The notes: generated by a model not told the origin, from the letters alone. A stretch of 64,000 bases of DNA from Kribbella amoyensis (GCF_007828865.1 NZ_VIVK01000001.1:1-64000); one strand, 5' to 3'. Shown: positions 18,386 to 26,904, counted from the first letter of the stretch. Numbers and translations: made by a program.

Positions 18386-19323
18386 CGTTCGCTCCTTTCC
18401 CGCAGCCGCAGGAAGACGATGGTGATCGCCAGGATGATCAGGGTCAGGACCACGGCGGCGGCAGCGCCGTACCCGACCTGATGGGTCACGAACGCCAGCG
18501 AGTAGATGTAGTAGGCAACGACCTCGGTCGCGCGGCCCGGACCTCCGTTGGTCATGATGTAGACGAGGTCGAAGGTCTTCAGGGTGTTGATGAACGACAG
18601 CACGACGAGCAGCGTGATCTGGTTGCGGATCCCGGGCAGCGTGATGTGGACGAACTGGCGAACCGCCCCAGCCCCGTCGACCGCGGCCGCCTCGTACAGG
18701 CTGCGGTCGATCGATTGCAGTCCGCCGAGCAGAATCACCATCGCGAAGCCGTAGTACGTCCAGTTGGCCGTGGCGATCACGGCCGGCATGGCGGTGTGTT
18801 GATCGGACAGCCAACCGGCGCTGGGCAGCCCGGCGGCTTCGAGGGTGGCGGCCAGGACGCCGGTGTCGGGCCGGTAGATCTGGTTCCACGCGATCCCGAC
18901 CACGACCAGCGACATCGTGGCCGGAACGAAGAACACCGTACGGAAGAACGTGCGGGCCCGGATCCAGGACGCGGACAGCAGGGCCGCGAGCAGTAACCCG
19001 AAGCCCTGCGCCAGCCAACTGCCCGCGACCCATTCGAGGTTGTGCAGCAGGGCGCTGAAGAATCGCCGGTCGCCGGCCAGCTCCCGATAGTTGTCGAAGG
19101 CCACGAACGACTTCGCCGGTGACAGCCCGTTCCAGTCGGTGAAGCTCAGATAGGCGGTCTGCACGATCGGCCACAGCGTGAACACGGCGTAGATCGTGGC
19201 CGCCGGCAGCACCAGCCAGTAGCCGAGGACGCCGGCGCGGCCGTCGCGGTGACGACGGCGGTCAGGTGCCGTGCCCGGCGGCGCCAGTACGGTCGGCCGC
19301 TCGAGCGAAGTGGATGCGCTCAC
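18382..19323 (-). CDS. Carbohydrate ABC transporter permease (MalF/UgpA-like)
   Basis: This 313-residue permease has six membrane segments after a cytoplasmic N-terminus of about 30 residues. Typical CUT1 features are FTLWPIVQTAYLSFTDWNG near the first segment and the EAA loop SLYEAAAVDGAGAVRQFVHITLPG. It starts at GTG 19323, 9 nt after AGGGA and 27 bp from the stop of the solute-binding protein. It overlaps the second permease by 4 bp. Its substrate should be that of the binding protein encoded upstream. Confidence 0.92.
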   Translation of the reverse strand: MSASTSLERPTVLAPPGTAPDRRRHRDGRAGVLGYWLVLPAATIYAVFTLWPIVQTAYLSFTDWNGLSPAKSFVAFDNYRELAGDRRFFSALLHNLEWVAGSWLAQGFGLLLAALLSASWIRARTFFRTVFFVPATMSLVVVGIAWNQIYRPDTGVLAATLEAAGLPSAGWLSDQHTAMPAVIATANWTYYGFAMVILLGGLQSIDRSLYEAAAVDGAGAVRQFVHITLPGIRNQITLLVVLSFINTLKTFDLVYIMTNGGPGRATEVVAYYIYSLAFVTHQVGYGAAAAVVLTLIILAITIVFLRLRERSER

Positions 19324-19350
19324 GGGTTCATTCCCTGTGGTCTCGGAGGA

Positions 19351-20697
19351 CTACTTCTTCTTGCGTGCCTGGGAGAGTGCGTCGTCGAGCGTGGCGGCGA
19401 AGGTCGCGGAGTCCCGGCTGCCGTCGAGGAACTGCTGGGCGGCGCCGTTCCACGCCTCGGTGACCAGGGGGCTGGAGGTGTAGCCCGTCCACGCCCCGAT
19501 GCCGCCGCCGTTTTGCGCGGCCCGGACGACGTCGACGTTCTGCTGCAGGAGCGGCGCGACATCGACCTTGCTGGTGTCGAACGTCGAGGTCGGCAGCACC
19601 CCGGCCGTCAGCCAGGCAGCCTCGGCGGTGTCGGAGAAGTGAACGAAGTCGATCCAGTCCGCCGCGATGTCGGCCGCCTTGGACGACGCCGAGATCGACC
19701 AGGCTCCGCCGACGCCGCCCTCGGCCTGCTGCTGGAGCGAACTGGCGACCATCGGGAACGAGACGAAGGCGAAGTCGCCGGGACTGCTTGCGTTCTGCAG
19801 GATGTCCGGGGTGACTCCAGTGCCTTCCACGAACATGCCGGCCTGTCCGGTGTAGAAGGACTTGAACGCGTCGTCGAACGTGACGCCGTTGAAGTTGCGG
19901 GTCAGGTAGCCCTTCGCCACCCAGGACCGCGCGAGGTCCATCGACGCGCGGACCGTCGCGTCACCCCAGGTCGCGGTCCCGCCGAGCGACTCCAGCGAGC
20001 GGATCGTGTCGGCCGGCGTGTTCGCATGGATCGCGGCACCGATCAGATGCGACGACGGCCACTGGTCCTTGTTCCCGAACGCGACCGGCGTGACACCGGC
20101 CGCTTTCAGCTTCTCGGCAGCAGCGAGGAACGCGGCGTACGTCGTCGGCGCCGATACGCCGTACTTCGCGAAGAGGGTCCTGTTGTAGAACAGTCCGACC
20201 GCCTCGCTCGACCGCGGGACGCCGTACCGCTTGCCGTCGTACGTGGCCCGGTCGAGGACCGTGGACTCCATCTTCTCGGCCCAGCGGTACTTGTCGGCGT
20301 ACTTGTCCAGCGGCGCGACGAGCCCGTTGGTCGCGAGTTCCCCGAGCCCCGACTCGGCGGCGTCGTAGTCGAAGATGTCGGGTCCGGATCCGGACGCCAG
20401 CGAGGTCGGCAGCGTCTTCTGCTCGTCGTCGGCGGAGAGGAACTGCAGGTTGACGCTGACCTCGGGATGTCTGGCCTGGTACTCCTCGTTGAGCTTCTTC
20501 AGGACCGGCTGCAGCGCAGCGTTGTCGCCGAACTGCGACACCACGGTCAAGGTGGCCTTCTCGCCGACGGCGGCGCCGTCTTCGGTGCTGCCGCCGCCGG
20601 TCGTGGTACCGCAGGCCGCGATGCCGAGGGCCAGGGTCGTCGCGGCGGCCGGTGCGGCGAAACGTCGCAGCGTGCTACGCGGAGAGCGCGGAATCAT
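19351..20697 (-). CDS. Sugar ABC transporter solute-binding lipoprotein
   Basis: This is a CUT1-type extracellular binding protein of about 448 residues. A signal peptide ends in the lipobox LGIAAC, so it should be tethered to the outer face of the membrane. The body shows family landmarks such as GPDIFDYDAAESGLGELATNG, NRTLFAKYGVSAPTTYAAFLAAAEKLKAAG and GQAGMFVEGTG. Two ATG codons lie in tandem; the second (20697) is 5 nt from GGAGG and is preferred over 20700. The start overlaps the end of the Gfo/Idh gene by 23 bp, an unusually long overlap for this operon. Confidence 0.92.
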   Translation of the reverse strand: MIPRSPRSTLRRFAAPAAATTLALGIAACGTTTGGGSTEDGAAVGEKATLTVVSQFGDNAALQPVLKKLNEEYQARHPEVSVNLQFLSADDEQKTLPTSLASGSGPDIFDYDAAESGLGELATNGLVAPLDKYADKYRWAEKMESTVLDRATYDGKRYGVPRSSEAVGLFYNRTLFAKYGVSAPTTYAAFLAAAEKLKAAGVTPVAFGNKDQWPSSHLIGAAIHANTPADTIRSLESLGGTATWGDATVRASMDLARSWVAKGYLTRNFNGVTFDDAFKSFYTGQAGMFVEGTGVTPDILQNASSPGDFAFVSFPMVASSLQQQAEGGVGGAWSISASSKAADIAADWIDFVHFSDTAEAAWLTAGVLPTSTFDTSKVDVAPLLQQNVDVVRAAQNGGGIGAWTGYTSSPLVTEAWNGAAQQFLDGSRDSATFAATLDDALSQARKKK

Positions 20698-21730
20698 CAT
20701 TGCCTCCTTGGGGCCGGCTGGTGAGCGCCTCGGAGGCCGCTGCCACGATGCGTACGTGGCGGGCTCCGTCGGCGAAGGTCGGTAGACGCGACGGACGGGT
20801 GCCGGTCGCGACCGCGGAATAGAAGTCGGTGAACAGTGCGCGCCGCGCGCTGTCGGGTGACGGCTCCGCGCGCCAGAACTCGCCCGCTACGGAGGCAGGC
20901 GCGTGGACGTCGGTGCGGAGTCCGGGAACGGCTGCGGAGACGGTGACCACCTCGGCATCCGTCAGTGACCATTCGGCCGACGCGGACCGGCCGTCGACGG
21001 AGATGGTCAAGGAGTTCGCGTGACCGGCCGAGATCTGGGATGCCACGAACGACAAGCCGATACCGTCGCCGCTCCGCGCGGTGGCCATCGCCACGTCGTC
21101 GCAGCGAGGATCCGTCCGGCTGAGCCCGGTGAACGTCGTGTTCAGCGCCTCGAAGTGGGTGTCGCCGACGAACTCGACCAGGTCGAGCAGGTGGACCCCG
21201 ATGTCGCTCAGCACCCTGGAGCGGCCGGTGCGCGCCGGGTCGGAGCGCCAGGACTGCCGGCCCTCCAGGCCCCAAGCCTGCAGATAGCTGGCGCGGATCG
21301 TGTGCACCTCACCGAGCCGGCCGTCGGACACCAGTCTCCGCAGCCGCGGCACGAGGACCGAATAGCGGTAGTTGTAGGCCACTGCCGTGATGCCGCCGTG
21401 CTGCAGTGCGGTCGCGGCGAGAACGTCGGCCTGGTCCGGAGTCAGCGTCAGCGGCTTCTCACACAAGACATGCTTGCCGGCGGCAAGTGCCAGCCGGACG
21501 GCCTCGAAATGCTGGTCGTTGGGTGAGCAGACGTGGACGGCGTCGACCTTGCTGACGAGTTCGGTGAGATCGGCCGTCCACCGCGGCACGCCCAGCCGGC
21601 GGGCCGCCGCTGCGGCGGACGCAGGCGTCGTACCGGCGATCGTCGTCACCTCGACCTCGGGCAACGCGGCCAGGACGGCCGCATGGATGGCCCCGACGCC
21701 GCGGGCGCCGATGATGCCGACCCGGATCAT
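20675..21730 (-). CDS. Gfo/Idh/MocA-family oxidoreductase
   Basis: This is a 351-residue NAD(P)-dependent dehydrogenase. The Rossmann motif is VGIIGARGVGAIHAAVLAAL and the catalytic-site signature is HVLCEKPLTLTPDQA. The C-terminal domain includes SDIGVHLLDLVEFVGD, with the conserved His of the family. It probably oxidises a sugar, inositol or a sugar derivative within the operon. ATG 21730 overlaps the ROK regulator stop as ATGA; longer in-frame extensions lie inside the ROK gene and are rejected. The exact substrate cannot be assigned. Confidence 0.9.
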   Translation of the reverse strand: MIRVGIIGARGVGAIHAAVLAALPEVEVTTIAGTTPASAAAAARRLGVPRWTADLTELVSKVDAVHVCSPNDQHFEAVRLALAAGKHVLCEKPLTLTPDQADVLAATALQHGGITAVAYNYRYSVLVPRLRRLVSDGRLGEVHTIRASYLQAWGLEGRQSWRSDPARTGRSRVLSDIGVHLLDLVEFVGDTHFEALNTTFTGLSRTDPRCDDVAMATARSGDGIGLSFVASQISAGHANSLTISVDGRSASAEWSLTDAEVVTVSAAVPGLRTDVHAPASVAGEFWRAEPSPDSARRALFTDFYSAVATGTRPSRLPTFADGARHVRIVAAASEALTSRPQGGNDDSALSA

Positions 21731-22902
21731 CGGAGTGACCCGGACAGTTGGACCGCGGTGCGGGTCAGGAGTTGGGCGCTGGTGATCTCGTCGATGATCA
21801 TCAGCGCGGCGCCGAGGCTGGCCGCCTCGTCGCCGAGCGCGGACGGGACGATCTGCAGGTCGCGGGTGGCCAGCGCGAGGGACCGGCCGTAGATGGTCTC
21901 GCGGATCCGGGCCAGCAGGTCGTTGCCGGCCGCCATCCGGCCCGTGACGACGATCGTGGCCGGGTTGAAGAAGTCGACCACCACGGACAGCACCTGGCCG
22001 ATGTGCTCGGCGGCCTTGTCGAGCAATTCGCGGCAGGCGGCGTCGCCCCGCTGCGCGCACTCGACGACAAGTTGGGCAGTGATCTCCTGTCCGGCCTCGA
22101 CGGCCGCCGCGAGGCGGGGGCTGCGGCCGGACTTCGCCAGCAGTTCCGCCTGCTCGGCGATCTGGTCGCCGCCCTGGGAGGTGACCAGACTTCCGGCGCT
22201 GCCTTGCGCGCCCCGGTGCAACTTGCCGTTCGAGATCAGGCCGGCGCCGACCCACGAACCCAGCTTGATCACCAGCAGGTCGCGGACCTCGCGGCCCTTG
22301 CCCACGGTGCGCTCGGCCAGCGCCATCAGATTCACTTCGTTGTCGACCCGAGCCGGCACGCCGAAGCGATCCTGCAACCGGTCCCGCACCGGCTGGTCGT
22401 GCCAGTCCGGATGCACCGGCGGATGAATCGTCCGCCCGGTCTCGAACTCCACCGGTCCAGCGATGCCGACGCCGATCCCACACAACGGCAGGTGCGCCTC
22501 GGTCGCCGCCAGGCCGCGCCCGATCGCCTCCTCCAGCTCACCGAGTACGACGCCGGGGCCCTGCCGCATCGAGACCGGGACACGCTCCTCCCACAGCAGT
22601 TCATGGGCGAGCGAGTAGACCGTGACCTGGATGTGGGTCATCGCGACCTCGGCCGCCGCCACCACGCCTCGGCTGCGGTTCAGCGACAACGCCGTACCCC
22701 GGCGGCCGCCGGTGCTCGCGTTCGCCCCGGTCTCTTCGACCAGACCGGACTCGACCAGCCAACGCACCCGCTCGGACACGATCGCCTTGCTCAGCCCGGT
22801 GCGCGCGGCCAGGTCGGCCCGCGACACCCCGCCGGCATCGCGAATCGCCGCGAGAATCGCCGCGGAACTCGGCGACGAGGTCGTGATGACATCTTCGTCC
22901 AC
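21727..22902 (-). CDS. ROK-family transcriptional regulator
   Basis: This 391-residue protein has an N-terminal winged helix (ILAAIRDAGGVSRADLAARTGLSKAIVSERVRWL, residues 16-49) and a sugar-kinase-like domain (VVAAAEVAMTHIQVTVY; GIGVGIAGPVEFETGR). The canonical ROK zinc motif CxCGxxGCxE is not present, so zinc binding and kinase activity are doubtful. GTG 22902 is preceded by GAAGG. As first gene it most likely controls the following five-gene sugar operon in response to the sugar or its phosphate, and perhaps also the divergent ZIP-like gene. Confidence 0.88.
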   Translation of the reverse strand: MDEDVITTSSPSSAAILAAIRDAGGVSRADLAARTGLSKAIVSERVRWLVESGLVEETGANASTGGRRGTALSLNRSRGVVAAAEVAMTHIQVTVYSLAHELLWEERVPVSMRQGPGVVLGELEEAIGRGLAATEAHLPLCGIGVGIAGPVEFETGRTIHPPVHPDWHDQPVRDRLQDRFGVPARVDNEVNLMALAERTVGKGREVRDLLVIKLGSWVGAGLISNGKLHRGAQGSAGSLVTSQGGDQIAEQAELLAKSGRSPRLAAAVEAGQEITAQLVVECAQRGDAACRELLDKAAEHIGQVLSVVVDFFNPATIVVTGRMAAGNDLLARIRETIYGRSLALATRDLQIVPSALGDEAASLGAALMIIDEITSAQLLTRTAVQLSGSLR

Positions 22903-23007
22903 TGATCTGCCTTCTTAGTTCAATGAATGATCGAAGTTGATCGTAGAGTGGAGTTAGTCGTCGACGCAAGACCCCAACCGACCCGGCGGCCGTGCGACGA
23001 TCGAGCG

Positions 23008-23751
23008 GTGCTGACGGCGTTGCTCTGGGGGTTGGCCGGTGGCTCGACGCTGGTCGTCGGGTCGCTCATCGGTTGCTTCGCCCAACTCCCCCGGCGAGTG
23101 ACCGCCGCGGTGATGGCGATCGGCGCCGGCGTCCTGATCGCGTCGGTCGCGTACGAACTGGTCGGCGAGGCGGCGGACACCGGCAGCCTCGCCGCGGTCA
23201 GCCTCGGCCTCGGATTCGGCAGCCTGGCCTTCTTCGTCGGCGACGTGCTGATCAGCCGATCCGGCGGCTCCGACCGCAAACGCTCCAGCCTGCCGACGAG
23301 AGCCGGTACCGCCGCCGCCGGTTCAGCCGGGGCCGCGTTGGCGCTCGGCGCTCTGCTCGACGGGATCCCCGAATCCGCCGCGATCGGCATCACCCTGCTC
23401 GAAGGCGGCGCGCCCAGTACGGCGTTCATCGTCGCGGTCGCGTTGTCCAACCTGCCCGAGGGACTGTCCTCGTCGGTGGGGATGCGTCAGCGCGGCCACT
23501 CGGTCCGGTTCATCCTGCTGATCTGGGTCGGCATCGCCGTCGCGTCGGGGCTGGCGGCCGCCGTCGGGTACGCCGCGATGGGCGACGCCTCGCCCGCGAC
23601 CACGGCCTTCGTCCTGTCGTTCGCGGCCGGCGCCGTGCTCACCATGCTCGCGTCCACGATGCTCCCCGAAGCGGTCCAGGAAGGCGGCCCGATGGTCGGC
23701 CTGCTCACCACCGCCGGCTTCCTCGCCGCCGTCCTCCTCGACCGGCTCTAG
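23008..23751 (+). CDS. ZIP-like metal transporter family membrane protein
   Basis: This 247-residue protein has about eight hydrophobic segments. The ZIP-type metal-site motifs appear as LLDGIPESAAIG and ALSNLPEGLSSSVG, where most ZIP proteins have HxxPE in both; here the His positions are Asp and Ser, so metal preference may differ. GTG 23008 starts right at the first membrane segment; in-frame codons further up have no supporting site. The stop codon TAG lies within the 6-bp target duplicated by the adjoining IS481 insertion. The gene itself is intact. Confidence 0.7.
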   Translation: MLTALLWGLAGGSTLVVGSLIGCFAQLPRRVTAAVMAIGAGVLIASVAYELVGEAADTGSLAAVSLGLGFGSLAFFVGDVLISRSGGSDRKRSSLPTRAGTAAAGSAGAALALGALLDGIPESAAIGITLLEGGAPSTAFIVAVALSNLPEGLSSSVGMRQRGHSVRFILLIWVGIAVASGLAAAVGYAAMGDASPATTAFVLSFAAGAVLTMLASTMLPEAVQEGGPMVGLLTTAGFLAAVLLDRL

Positions 23752-24699
23752 GTGTACCCGGTCATGAGGTTGGTTGCAGTCGGGTGATGGGTGGGTGTCC
23801 TCCGAGTGCGGTGTGTGGGCGTTGAGTGTTGTAGGACTCGAGCCAGGGTGCAAGTGCGGCGGTGCGTTCGGTGTTGGTGGTGAAGACCTGCCGGTAGGCC
23901 CACTCTGTTTGCAGGGTCCGGTTGAGGCGCTCGACCTTCCCGTTCTGCCAGGGGCAGTGGGGTTTGATGAATTTCTGGGTGATGGCGTGGGTGGCGCAGA
24001 CCTCGCGCAGTGACCAGCGGTAGGACCAGGCGTTGTCGGTCATCAACCGTTCGATCCGGGTGATGCCGTGCGCGGCGAAGAAGGCGATGGCGCGGGTCAG
24101 GAAGCCGGCGCAGGTGGGGCCTTTCTCGTCGGGCAGGATCTCTGAGTAGGCCAGCCGGGAGTGGTCGTCGACGAGTGAGTGCACGTAGTCGAACCCGACC
24201 CGGGTGCTGCGGTCGCGGCGGGTCGAGGCGCTGGCGCGGCCGTGTGCGCGCCAGCCGCCGCCGTCGGGGATCCGGCCGATCTTCTTCACGTCCATGTGGA
24301 CCAGTTCGCCTGGCCGGTCCCGCTCGTACCTGATCGCGGTGGTCTTGGAGGCCCGGATCACCTGACCGGTGATCGGGTCACACACGGCCAGATGCGGCAC
24401 CCGGTGGCGGCGCAGGATCCGCGACACCGTCCGGGCCGGTACCCCGGTCTGGGCCGCGATCGGTTCCGGACCGAGCCGCAACCGCTCCCGCGCGTCCAGG
24501 ACCCGCTGCTCGACCTCGGCCGGCGTACGCCGCGGACACCGATGCGGCCGCGACGACCGGTCCCGCAGACCCGCCTCGCCTTCAGCCTCGTACCGATCGA
24601 GCCAGGTCTTCACACACTTGCGCGACACACGGGACTGCCCCGGGTTCGGTTGACTCCTGATCTGTGAGGACTTGGGTCCTTGCTGGAAGGATGTCTGTC

Positions 24700-24984
24700 G
24701 TGCCGAAAGCGTTTCCGTTGGAGTTCCGTCGTGATGTGGTCGCGGTTGCCCGCAAGGGTGAGGCGCCGATCGCGCAGGTCGCGAAGGACTTCGGGATTTC
24801 CGTGTCGTGTCTGCAGCGCTGGCTGAAGCTGGCCGATATCGAGGACGGTCACCAGTCGGGCGCCACTCGGGAGGAGTCGGCTGAGCTGCGCGAGGTGAAG
24901 AAGCGCAACCGGCAGTTGGAGCAGGAGAACGAGATCTTGCGGCGCGCCGCGGCCTACTTCGCCCGCGACGTCAACCCAAAATGA
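24700..24984 (+). CDS. IS3-family transposase OrfA (helix-turn-helix)
   Basis: This is a 94-residue protein. It begins PKAFPLEFRRDVVAVARKGE, the IS3 OrfA N-terminus, then has a helix-turn-helix (IAQVAKDFGISVSCLQRWLK) and a leucine-zipper-like coiled coil (LREVKKRNRQLEQENEILRR). GTG 24700 is spaced 9 nt from GGAAGG; an ATG at 24691 touches that site and is less likely. Its TGA at 24982-24984 overlaps the orfB ATG at 24981, within CCAAAATGATG, which allows either translational coupling or -1 frameshifting to an OrfAB fusion. Confidence 0.88.
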   Translation: MPKAFPLEFRRDVVAVARKGEAPIAQVAKDFGISVSCLQRWLKLADIEDGHQSGATREESAELREVKKRNRQLEQENEILRRAAAYFARDVNPK

Positions 24985-25847
24985 TGTACCCGCTGGTCCT
25001 TGACCTCGCCGCCGACGCGATCCCTGTCGCGGTGACCTGCCGGGTACTCGGCTTCACCACCCAAGCCTTCTACAAGTGGCGCAAGAATCCTGTCACGCAA
25101 AGAGATTTCGACGATGCGCACCTGATCAACGTCGCCATCGACATTCACGCCGATGACCCGACGTTCGGGTACCGGTTGATCGCCGACGAGCTCGCCGACG
25201 CCGGAGTCGCCGCGGGTGAGAACCGGGTCGCCAGGTTGTGCTCGCAGGAGCGGATCTGGTCGATCCACGCCAAGAAACGCGGCCTGACCCGCAAGGCCGG
25301 CCCACCGGTGCACGACGACCTGGTGAAACGCGGGTTCAGCGCGGCCGGACCGAACCTGATCTGGCTGACCGACATCACCGAACACGCCACAGCTGAGGGC
25401 AAGCTCTACCTCTGCGCGATCAAGGACGTCTACTCCAACCGGATCGTCGGTTACTCGATCGGGTCACGAATGAAGGCGTCCCTGGCGGTGTCAGCGCTGC
25501 GGAACGCGATCGCCTTGCGGGCACCAACTGCCAATCTGATCGTGCACTCGGATCGCGGCAGCCAGTTCCGGTCCACGAAATTCGTCCGGGTCTTGAAGGC
25601 CTACCAGCTGCGCGGATCAATGGGCCGCGTCGGAGCTTGCGGCGACAACGCCGCGATGGAGTCATTCTTCGCCCTGCTGCAGAAGAATGTTCTGGACCGA
25701 CGACGCTGGACCACCAGACACGAACTGCGTCTGGCGATCGTGTCCTGGATCGAGACCACCTACCACCGCCGACGCCGCCAACGCGGCCTCGGCAAACTCA
25801 CACCCATCGAGTTTGAGACACTTCAACCGGTCGTACTCGCGGCCTGA
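24981..25847 (+). CDS. IS3-family transposase OrfB (DDE integrase core)
   Basis: This is a 288-residue catalytic subunit. The HTH_21 region lies in DDPTFGYRLIADELADAG. The DDE triad is visible as Asp in WLTDITEHAT, Asp in IVHSDRGSQF and Glu in DNAAMESFFALLQ, and the C-terminus has TYHRRRRQRGLGKLTPIEFE, as expected. It is full length, so this copy may be active. It lies in the -1 frame relative to orfA. Its end is 41 bp from the right inverted repeat. Confidence 0.93.
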   Translation: MMYPLVLDLAADAIPVAVTCRVLGFTTQAFYKWRKNPVTQRDFDDAHLINVAIDIHADDPTFGYRLIADELADAGVAAGENRVARLCSQERIWSIHAKKRGLTRKAGPPVHDDLVKRGFSAAGPNLIWLTDITEHATAEGKLYLCAIKDVYSNRIVGYSIGSRMKASLAVSALRNAIALRAPTANLIVHSDRGSQFRSTKFVRVLKAYQLRGSMGRVGACGDNAAMESFFALLQKNVLDRRRWTTRHELRLAIVSWIETTYHRRRRQRGLGKLTPIEFETLQPVVLAA

Positions 25848-25991
25848 ACCACCACACCCCACGAGTCAACTGAACTCGGGGCAGTCCCCACCCATCGCCT
25901 TCGCGATATGCGCCTGCGCCCACCCGGCCCGGTGCCGCTGCACGATCAGCAACCGGCCATGAAACGTCGTACGCGCGTTACGGTGGGACAC

Positions 25992-26048
25992 GAGAACCTC
26001 CGGTGAGTGTGAAGCCTTCGACAAGCCACACCCCAACCGGAGGTTCTC
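25992..26048. promoter_or_regulatory. Hairpin at IS481 end masking the transposase ribosome binding site
   Basis: GAGAACCTCCGGT (25992-26004) and ACCGGAGGTTCTC (26036-26048) are a perfect 13-bp inverted repeat with a 31-nt loop. On the minus strand the 3' arm contains the GGAGG in front of the transposase GTG at 25991. A transcript entering from outside the element would include both arms and hide that site. Confidence 0.65.
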
Positions 26049-26102
26049 CTCACGTCAACCCCACCCCACCTGCCACCAACGTCTCGACCCGGTACATCTA
26101 GG

Positions 26103-26145
26103 GCCCCGCGTCGGAAGTTGTGCAACAGAACTTCCGACGCGGGGC
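26103..26145. terminator. Bidirectional terminator-like hairpin
   Basis: GCCCCGCGTCGGAAGTT (26103-26119) pairs perfectly with AACTTCCGACGCGGGGC (26129-26145) around a 9-nt loop. It lies 12 bp past the end of the lipoprotein gene (minus strand). Before the IS insertion it also followed the ZIP-like gene directly, so it probably served both convergent genes. No long T tract follows. Confidence 0.7.
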
Positions 26146-26156
26146 GCCAGGGGGCG

Positions 26157-26780
26157 CTATCTGGTCGGGCTGGTGCGCGGGACGCCGGGCTCGGTCTTCT
26201 CCACCACGTTGCGCAGGTAGAACCGGTAGAAAAGCCGCACCGGGGTGCCCTTGCCCTTGCTCGTTCTCATGCTGGGCTTCATCGCGGTGGAAACTCGGCC
26301 GTTCGAGCCGTTGTAGTTGGCCTTCTCGGTGGTTTCGTGGGTGCCGGCGGTCTCGGCCCGCTGCGCGATCCCGGCCCAGCCGGCCACCCGGGCGGCGTCG
26401 ACGCCGAGCACCTCGGCGTCCGCCACCATCCGGTCGGCAGCGGCCTGCCCGTCGGCTTCGGTCCAGAAGATGTCAACGGTGTCGAGGTACCCGTGCCGGG
26501 TGGTCACCGTCATGTCCTCGATCCGCCCGGACCAGGCATCGGTGGGCAGGGTGAAGGTGACGGTGGCGTCGTCCGGCACCTCGAGGATCTCCATCTCGTC
26601 GGCCGGAAGCCCCACGACCTTCGCCTCGATCGGCCGGGTCAGGTCCCATCGCACACTGCTCCCCTGCCCGAACACCGGGTCCGGCTCTTCCGGATCGCCG
26701 ACACGGAAGGTGCACCCGGTGAACACCGTCAGGGCAAGGACCGCCACCGCGGCGAGCAGGACCCGACGTTTTGTTGCCAT
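26157..26780 (-). CDS. Putative lipoprotein of unknown function
   Basis: This is a 207-residue protein with a lipoprotein signal peptide (KRRVLLAAVAVLALTVFTGC, lipobox VFTGC), so it should be anchored outside the membrane. The mature part has no motif I recognise; it contains paired TVTF/TVTT beta-type strands and a basic C-terminus. ATG 26780 is used. The gene is divergent from the membrane protein/winged-helix pair and convergent with the IS481 insertion. Function unknown. Confidence 0.75.
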   Translation of the reverse strand: MATKRRVLLAAVAVLALTVFTGCTFRVGDPEEPDPVFGQGSSVRWDLTRPIEAKVVGLPADEMEILEVPDDATVTFTLPTDAWSGRIEDMTVTTRHGYLDTVDIFWTEADGQAAADRMVADAEVLGVDAARVAGWAGIAQRAETAGTHETTEKANYNGSNGRVSTAMKPSMRTSKGKGTPVRLFYRFYLRNVVEKTEPGVPRTSPTR

Positions 26781-26868
26781 CGGCCCACTCTGTCATGCCG
26801 GGGATACCACCGACGACCTGATCGCGGGACGGCGTCAGAGGGGCGCGACCGGATTTCCGGCTTTCTAC

Positions 26869-26903
26869 TTGCGGAAGTGGAAAGTACTCCATAAGCTTTC
26901 CAC
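26869..26903 (+). promoter_or_regulatory. Leaderless promoter with overlapping 8-bp inverted repeat
   Basis: TTGCGG (26869-26874), a 17-bp spacer and TAAGCT (26892-26897 region) place the transcription start at or next to the ATG at 26905, so the message has no leader. GTGGAAAG (26877-26884) and CTTTCCAC (26896-26903) form a perfect inverted repeat over the -10 box. It is a likely operator for the winged-helix protein encoded second in this operon. Confidence 0.6.
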
Positions 26904-26904
26904 T

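Larger units (their letters stand above)
24631..25888. mobile_element. IS3-family insertion sequence (1258 bp)
   Basis: The left end GGGACTGCCCCGGGTTC (from 24631) and right end GAACTCGGGGCAGTCCC (to 25888) are inverted repeats with 24 of 26 matches. The 3-bp target CAC is duplicated at 24628-24630 and 25889-25891, as usual for IS3. It carries overlapping orfA and orfB in the plus direction, opposite to the IS481 gene it breaks. Confidence 0.92.
23762..25991 (-). pseudogene. IS481-family transposase split by IS3 insertion
   Basis: The 5' part starts at GTG 25991 behind GGAGG and encodes SHRNARTTFHGRLLIVQRHR and about 14 more residues to 25889; the 3' part resumes at 24630 with VSRKCVKTWLDRYEAEGEAG and ends at 23762. 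The two halves join in frame once the insert is removed. The 3' part has an N-terminal helix-turn-helix (QTGVPARTVSRILRRHRVPH) and the rve catalytic core with Asp residues in HMDVKKIG and MTDNAWSY and Glu in NGKVERLNRTL. As it stands the gene is inactive. Confidence 0.9.
23753..26096. mobile_element. IS481-family insertion sequence, interrupted by an IS3-family element
   Basis: The ends are TGTACCCGGTC (from 23753) and its imperfect inverse ending GACCCGGTACA (26096); 18 of the 22 terminal bases match. The 6-bp sequence TCTAGG is duplicated on both sides (23747-23752 and 26097-26102). Taking out the inner IS3 copy and its 3-bp duplication leaves about 1083 bp, normal for IS481 elements. Insertion took place at the stop codon of the ZIP-like gene. 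Confidence 0.9.
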
